Source: Apostichopus parvimensis (lineage: Eukaryota; Echinodermata; Holothuroidea; Aspidochirotida; Stichopodidae). Taken from it: a stretch of DNA of 23,780 bases. Of the stretch, positions 21,501 to 23,780 are shown piece after piece (position 1 is the first letter of the stretch; each line of letters starts with the position of its first letter). The notes under the pieces were generated by a model. It worked only from the letters and a program-made list of their open reading frames with translations. It ran no database searches and had not been told where the DNA came from. The stretch covers positions 1 to 23,780 of the forward strand of contig KN890994.1 of assembly GCA_000934455.1 (NCBI GenBank), in the 5' to 3' direction. The translations under genes and the position numbers were made by a program.

Positions 21501-21808
21501 GTACCTTCTCCAACCCATCACTGACCCCCCTCTTCTCTCCCCACTCTACCACGCACAACAATAACCTGTTCAAGCTTAGCATAGCATCTGTGCACAGAAA
21601 TGAAAAAGTTGTATTTTGTTGTTTGTACTTGGTTTGCATGTATAAGAGTTTACAGTTCAGGGAGTAGAACAACTTCAACCTGCTTGATTATCTAATTTCT
21701 CACCTTCGCCTTGAACTTGAGTTCCACGTACAGCTGTGACATGTGCAATTCTTGTGTCAGCTTCATGGTGAACACCTCAAAGTCTTCCTTGGTTTCTTCA
21801 TCGGTCAT
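472..21808 (-). CDS. TBC1D19: TBC1 domain family member 19, 5' part of the gene (five coding exons, C-terminal part outside the window)
   Basis: The coding segments are 21808-21704, 17082-17010, 12596-12475, 3012-2938 and 535-472 on the minus strand. They join in phases 0, 1, 0 and 0 and end with one base of a split codon, giving 146 complete residues from Met1. Each intron is GT-AG. Recognition rests on remembered human TBC1D19: shared pieces include SGW/TGW near residue 61, LKEPL/IKEPL, SWEKRILKSLNSMCTELS and a following RP-x-x-EQKE block. The human protein is about 526 residues, so roughly the first 28% is present and the TBC (Rab-GAP) domain is missing only because the window ends. TBC proteins usually stimulate GTP hydrolysis by Rab GTPases on membranes. 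TBC1D19 itself is poorly characterised and its Rab target is not visible here. The introns are 4621, 4413, 9462 (including 790 N) and 2402 bp. Identity is near certain; activity is inferred from the family. Confidence 0.9.
650..784 (-). CDS. candidate in-frame cassette exon of TBC1D19 (45 codons), unproven
   Basis: Within the last intron of the window, a segment bounded by an AG acceptor (GTGACAG|GAAAGTGAG) and a strong donor (GTTAAC|GTAAGA) is exactly 135 bases and stop-free in the frame set by the flanking phase-0 exons. It would insert 45 residues, beginning ESEKLYQPWPKFVGEKF and ending YPLPFVN, between Lys125 and Arg126. The human protein as I remember it has nothing here. The pyrimidine tract before the acceptor is weak. 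This may be a chance pair of splice-like sites. It is listed because frame, length and both sites agree. Confidence 0.2.
2631..2705 (+). repeat. GA-rich homopurine tract
   Basis: About 75 bases are almost entirely A and G, built from GA, GAA and GGA units (for example GAGAGAGAGACAAAAAAAAG). It is a degenerate purine microsatellite. The open frame through it encodes only a Lys/Arg/Glu-rich string and is not a gene. Confidence 0.85.
2938..3012 (-). CDS. TBC1D19: TBC1D19 exon 4 (residues 101-125)
   Basis: This is an exactly 25-codon exon bounded by the strong acceptor TCTCTTTCCAG and donor AAA|GTAAGTC, phase 0 at both ends. It encodes SSWEKRILKSLNSMCTELSV followed by PLARK, which is almost identical to the human segment (one change, Val for Ile, in the core as I remember it). 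This block is the main reason for the gene name. Being phase 0 on both sides, the exon could be skipped, or a neighbouring exon inserted, without shifting the frame. The next section describes a candidate for such an insertion at 650-784. Confidence 0.97.
3397..3413. repeat. C-rich homopolymer patch
   Basis: A run of about eleven C followed by TG and more C. It lies between two copies of TTTAGACGG (3374-3382 and 3419-3427), so a short local duplication may flank it. Confidence 0.7.
3468..3735. repeat. degenerate minisatellite, unit about 38-46 bp
   Basis: The motif TTTACACAAA or a close variant recurs at about 3475, 3521, 3564, 3602 and 3677, with GCTCTAYCT and AACAG-type motifs between copies. 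Spacings are 46, 43, 38 and 75 bases, the last being about two units. Heavy divergence between units suggests an old array. No protein-like frame runs through it. Confidence 0.5.
5970..6172 (+). repeat. left arm of the foldback element
   Basis: Inverted copy of 6990-7189. Most differences are single-base changes near the outer end and the inner end; the central 130 bases are nearly identical. Confidence 0.88.
6456..6500. repeat. CA/CCA-rich microsatellite
   Basis: Interrupted CA and CCACC units ending in a clean CACACACACACA run, between the foldback arms. Confidence 0.8.
6675..6697. repeat. CA microsatellite
   Basis: Short CA run with one CCC interruption, between the foldback arms. Confidence 0.75.
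6726..6775. repeat. exact 18-bp direct repeat, period 32
   Basis: TGGCTTAAACTTGCCTGC occurs at 6726-6743 and again at 6758-6775, with further TGCCTGC/TGCCTTGCC words between. A recent local duplication inside the foldback element's interior. Confidence 0.85.
6990..7189 (-). repeat. right arm of the foldback element
   Basis: Inverted copy of 5970-6172. Homology fades inward at about ATTGGTAT and outward just beyond GTTTCAT (both read in arm orientation). Confidence 0.88.
7331..7351. repeat. GT microsatellite
   Basis: About ten TG units with one TC interruption, just outside the right arm of the foldback element. Confidence 0.85.
7701..7812 (+). ncRNA. miRNA-precursor-like hairpin (candidate)
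   Basis: Two ungapped 38-base arms (7701-7738 and 7775-7812) are inverted copies of each other around a 36-base loop. In the upper 24 bases I count 19 Watson-Crick pairs, 2 G:U pairs and 3 mismatches on the plus strand. The lower 14 bases pair at 11 positions. The minus strand folds slightly worse because its wobbles become mismatches. Length and pairing resemble an intronic pri-miRNA with a long loop. I recognise no known miRNA seed. A four-base CATA borders each side (7697-7700 and 7813-7816), so a tiny foldback transposon with target duplication is an equal alternative. Confidence 0.35.
8533..8540. promoter_or_regulatory. perfect CRE palindrome TGACGTCA
   Basis: Full palindromic cAMP-response/ATF site in the long intron. 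Half-related TGACATCA words occur at about 5332, 5583 and 5802. One 8-mer is weak evidence of function. Confidence 0.25.
8869..8882 (+). promoter_or_regulatory. CTCF-like motif
   Basis: CCATTAGGTGGCGA fits 12 of 14 positions of the bilaterian CTCF core consensus CCASYAGRKGGCRS. It sits in an otherwise AT-rich intron. A single motif match, no other support. Confidence 0.25.
9300..9569 (+). mobile_element. tRNA-derived SINE with TTA-repeat tail
   Basis: The head around 9303-9355 reads like a decayed tRNA-related promoter: a GGCTTAGCAATCGG A-box-like word, then GGTGTGATATCTGGCCGGG, which resembles a worn B box (GGTTCGAATCCCGGCCGGG). A body follows with GGGTGTTTCATCCAAGAGCA and, nearer the 3' end, GGGTTTCTCCCGTCGC. 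It ends in a TTA/ATT microsatellite (9538-9569), as many marine-invertebrate SINEs do. Orientation is antisense to TBC1D19. I could not identify a clear target-site duplication and the 5' boundary is uncertain. Family name unknown. Confidence 0.55.
9538..9569. repeat. ATT/TTA microsatellite (SINE tail)
   Basis: About ten trinucleotide units with one T-rich interruption. Confidence 0.85.
10407..11637. repeat. 69-bp minisatellite spanning an assembly gap
   Basis: Units start at about 10407 (diverged), 10476, 10545, 10614, 10683 and 10752, each exactly 69 bases, and a last diverged copy starts at 11594 after the gap. The unit contains AGCAGACAGAGAACTCATGG, CTACAAGGTTGGG and CCCAGTCTTAGGGCTGAATG. 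Variation concentrates in one window (GTATTTGAATCCC against GTCTTTTTATCTC). The edge copies are the most diverged, as expected for an array growing from its middle. The unit is divisible by three and the minus strand stays open through all visible copies, as a 23-residue repeat resembling SSLSATHSALRLGGIKIPNL followed by VAM. No splice sites tying it to TBC1D19 were found. Non-coding minisatellite is the default reading. Confidence 0.92.
10803..11592. other. assembly gap, 790 N
   Basis: Unresolved bases inside the 69-bp tandem array. The distance between the last unit before and the first unit after the gap is 842 bases, 14 more than 12 full units. The gap size is therefore probably an estimate, or unit length varies inside. 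All open frames running through it are artefacts of the N. Confidence 0.99.
11760..12320. promoter_or_regulatory. candidate conserved non-coding block rich in homeodomain-type sites
   Basis: This stretch is less repetitive and more mixed in composition than the surrounding intron, and it lies just 3' of exon 3 in the transcript. It contains two TTTAATTAA words (11882 and 11910), CTAATTGA, GAATAATTGTAAT, an ATCATTGCA-like word and several CG-containing words. No reading frame is convincing. An intronic enhancer is an inference from texture only. Confidence 0.25.
12475..12596 (-). CDS. TBC1D19: TBC1D19 exon 3 (Gly60 to Gln100)
   Basis: This is a 122-base exon. The acceptor is AAAAACAG at 12597-12604 with only a modest pyrimidine tract, and the donor is CAG|GTATCT. 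It completes Gly60 and adds 40 residues starting WTRKLQNEVYRQLLKKF and ending EHIKEPLAYIRRAQ. The human counterpart reads WEKKLQNAVYSEL, then a variable linker, then LKEPLVYMRKAQ. The middle, around DARSKDVTT, replaces a longer proline-rich linker in human. On genomic DNA the frame stays open to 12702 on the upstream side and a few codons into the intron. Those extensions are not supported by the family alignment. Confidence 0.92.
14627..14735 (+). repeat. purine-rich GGGA/GAGAAG tract
   Basis: About 110 bases are nearly all A and G, with units such as GGGAAGGGAAGAGAAGAGAA. Its complement gives a Ser/Pro/Leu-rich open frame that is low-complexity, not a gene. Mirror-symmetric homopurine of this length can form triplex DNA. 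Confidence 0.85.
15955..15985. repeat. C-rich homopolymer patch
   Basis: ACACACTCCCCACCCC followed by about twelve C. Confidence 0.8.
17010..17082 (-). CDS. TBC1D19: TBC1D19 exon 2 (residues 36-59 plus first base of Gly60)
   Basis: This is a 73-base exon with acceptor ATACACAG and donor CAG|GTAATG. It encodes DLVCSSNSDQAQMKQHIQEG and then LSKT plus one base of Gly60. The phase-1 end is completed by GT at the start of the next exon, producing the conserved glycine-tryptophan pair. The MKQHIQEGL segment corresponds in position to the LKEDIKEFF helix of human TBC1D19. The primary sequence is only moderately similar to human. The call rests on splice sites, phase and its place between two well-matched segments. 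Confidence 0.82.
17166..17189. repeat. AT-rich perfect palindrome
   Basis: AATCATATA and TATATGATT flank a TTTTAA centre. Such AT palindromes arise often by chance in AT-rich DNA. Confidence 0.6.
19428..19454. repeat. ATC microsatellite, nine units
   Basis: Nine uninterrupted ATC units. It is a clean, probably length-variable marker. Confidence 0.95.
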
Positions 21809-21818
21809 TGTGATAAAT
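21704..21818 (-). CDS. TBC1D19: TBC1D19 exon with start codon (residues 1-35)
   Basis: On the minus strand a pyrimidine-rich acceptor ending CTTTTCAG precedes ten untranslated bases (ATTTATCACA), then ATG at 21808-21806. The exon ends AAG with a strong donor GTGAG at 21703. It encodes 35 residues beginning MTDEETKEDFEVF, acidic at first and then amphipathic, ending KFKAK. The human protein also starts with a short acidic stretch (MLQEESD) at the same distance from the conserved GW, which supports this start. The ten bases before the ATG contain no in-frame stop, so an upstream start cannot be excluded from this exon alone. Because the exon opens with an acceptor, a 5' non-coding exon must lie further right. 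This is the least conserved coding part, so its assignment depends on splice sites and position. Confidence 0.85.
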
Positions 21819-23780
21819 CTGAAAAGAAGAAAGGATGAATTCCCATAACTGGTCTGTCATATGGAAGAGTTCTTTTGCTTTTACCTAGATGTAAACAGAA
21901 GATTTTAAGGTCATTCTCTTTCAGTACTCCATGTCACCAAGAACATTTTTTTTGTATGTTTTGTTGGTTTGCAACTCTCTGACATTATGAATTAAACTTT
22001 CACCATTCTCCATTTTGCAATTTGGTGAATACATGTACAGTAGTAGATTACATTTAACAGCACCTTGTCTTTAGTTTACTTGAGTATTTCCCAAGAGTTA
22101 GGAAGCCAACAGAAGCTCATTTGAAAACCCATGAATATCTATGGGACAATTTTGGATGAACACAGGCTTAAAGCAAGTCTTCTCTTTCGCAATGCGTGTT
22201 CAGAGGGCTATGTGGCAGTCCCATAAATGTCGCAGGGCTATTCCTGTTCCTGGAAACGCCACTTAACATTCCCATCCAATGAGAGAAAAGGTACCTCAGT
22301 ATCTGAATACTTTCTCAAATTCTGAGGGAGAGATGTTTGTTTCAAAACCATCTTCCTTTAACAGTGTTCTAATAACATTAGATTGTGGCAAATTTAAATC
22401 AAACTCAAGCTGTGTAAATGGTAGGCAGAAAATCAAGACCCAGCAATTGGGTAGTACATTAACTTAAATGACACAACATACCTGTCCTGATACCCTATAT
22501 AGTCTGACTTTATTTCTTTTAATTTATGAACATTTTTTGTAGAGATTGAAATTGGTAGTCTGAAAAAAACATGCCTAGATGTAAAGAGAAACAAACTAAA
22601 CAATCACTTCTGGACAAAGTGAGTAGGCTACTTGGGATGAACAAATAGAATTATGAAACAGCTTACGTACAGCTTGAATGTTTCTTCACATATTTAGGAC
22701 CTAAGCAAGTCTAACTATGACATCACCTAGTAATGTATGCTTTTTTAATGGCTTCATTCTACAATATTTATTGTTCTGTAATATAGACGGTTTTGCAAAT
22801 GACGAAAATACTAGCACTGCCTCATTGTCTTATTTGTTTACATTCATTTATTCATTCATTCATTTATTTACTTATTTGCAGCAAGCAAAAATTTTACAGA
22901 ATTGTAATAGAAATGAGAGACTAGTGGAACTTTCTTTTATTTTAAACACAAAGGGAAAGGAATAGGTTTCAAATCCTATTGGCAATACGTAAGACAAATT
23001 TAAACCCCAATATTTCCGACAAATAGCAAGATTATACTTTAACATGTTTGTAGAGTTTTGCATATATATATCAAGGATCTTGCAAGCTAAAGAACTCACA
23101 AAAATGTAAGCAGTAGACAGGAACAGATTATTGTAGCAAAGCCATGGGAGGCTCCATGATCTGAGGAATATGTTATGTTATTAGTTATCAAAAATTCTCT
23201 ATTTGACCAGACCAATGTGTAAAAGTTTGTGCTGAAATATTGGAATTAATAACAATTTTCTTGACAATATATGCAATTTAATAGTAGCTACTGTAGGAGT
23301 TCAGGCAAATTAAGATTTCTAGGTGACAAATCAGGCTTAGAGATATTCACTTATCAACTTTCCCAAGCCCTAAGTTTTGCAACACATGATCGCTGACATA
23401 CATAGACCTACTGTATAAGAAAAGCACATATTATTATGGAGCTAAAACTTCACTTTACGATCTCCTATCACATACTTGGTGGTAACTAATCACTCTATCC
23501 ATAGTGACTCCTGTACATACATAGCACATACCAAGTGTAGGGGTCAGGCAATCAATCATTCCTGACGAGTTATTATCTGCAAGTTGCACACACAGAGATT
23601 TTGCCATGTACACAGAGGACTAGGCTAAGTATAACTATGCCTAGTGTAGCAGATTAGGCTAGTACATACCTTTGGCTAGGCTATATATCATTCGTACTTC
23701 ATATGCTTGGCAAATTAAGTGCTACTGTAAATGTAAGCTTGTTTAACCTAACGTTAGACCAAAAGTGAAGCTCATACTAG
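21819..23780 (-). other. upstream region and 5' intron of TBC1D19
   Basis: Exon 1 opens with an acceptor, so this stretch is at least partly a 5' intron. Minus-strand donor-like sites that could end a non-coding first exon are CAG|GTATGT (exon side ending at 22482), AAG|GTATGT (ending at 23670) and TAC|GTAAGC (about 22665). None is decisive and no CpG-rich promoter is visible. A TTCA/TTTA simple repeat lies at 22839-22877. I see no other gene. Confidence 0.6.
22839..22877. repeat. TTCA/TTTA simple repeat
   Basis: About nine tetranucleotide units of CATT and ATTT type. Confidence 0.8.

Larger units (their letters stand above)
17083..21703 (-). other. TBC1D19 intron between exons 1 and 2
   Basis: This is a 4621 bp GT-AG intron, phase 0. 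It contains a short AT palindrome (17166-17189), a GC-richer block (17795-17905), an ATC microsatellite in a mixed-composition block (19265-19510) and T-rich tracts (19020-19090, 19575-19605). A purine-rich patch lies at 20565-20605. The stretches 17910-19260 and 19610-21690 are otherwise AT-rich with nothing recognisable. Confidence 0.85.

Noticed and set aside
1-23780. Retroviral, LTR, Polinton or LINE elements, CRISPR arrays or bacterial-type systems
   Set aside because: No reverse transcriptase, integrase, capsid or transposase motifs, no long terminal direct repeats and no spacer-repeat arrays were seen.

Overview
This is an AT-rich animal genomic window. It is almost all non-coding and contains the 5' part of one multi-exon gene read on the minus strand. 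Five short coding exons (about 21.8, 17.0, 12.5, 3.0 and 0.5 kb) have consensus splice sites and compatible phases. Joined, they give a continuous reading frame of 146 codons plus one base. The protein matches, from memory and without a search, the N-terminal quarter of TBC1D19, a predicted Rab GTPase-activating protein. The catalytic TBC domain should be encoded by further exons beyond the left edge. The gene's kilobase-scale introns, tRNA-type SINE and close match to the vertebrate protein suggest a marine invertebrate deuterostome. An echinoderm is my guess; nothing in the window proves it.

Layout from left to right: exon 5 (472-535); a 2.4 kb intron holding a frame-preserving candidate cassette exon (650-784), a homopurine tract and a GC-richer block; exon 4 (2938-3012); a 9.5 kb intron; exon 3 (12475-12596); a 4.4 kb intron; exon 2 (17010-17082); a 4.6 kb intron; exon 1 with the start codon (21704-21818); then about 2 kb of upstream sequence that should hold part of the 5' untranslated region and possibly the promoter. 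Exon 1 begins with a splice acceptor only 10 bases before the ATG, so at least one non-coding first exon lies further right.

The 9.5 kb intron holds most of the non-genic structure. It contains a degenerate 38-46 bp minisatellite (3468-3735), a segment open on both strands (4269-4596), a foldback element with about 200 bp inverted arms (5970-7189), a 112-base miRNA-like hairpin (7701-7812), a CRE and a CTCF-like site, a SINE (about 9300-9569), and a 69-bp minisatellite. That minisatellite is an exact multiple of three, stays open on the minus strand as a 23-residue repeat, and is interrupted by an assembly gap of 790 N (10803-11592).

No tRNA or rRNA genes, CRISPR arrays, retroviral elements or prokaryotic features were seen. 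The strongest points for follow-up are the in-frame cassette exon candidate, the coding-phase 69-bp repeat, the paired hairpin, the foldback element, and a by-eye resemblance of the TBC1D19 N-terminus to the ENY2/Sus1 helical fold.
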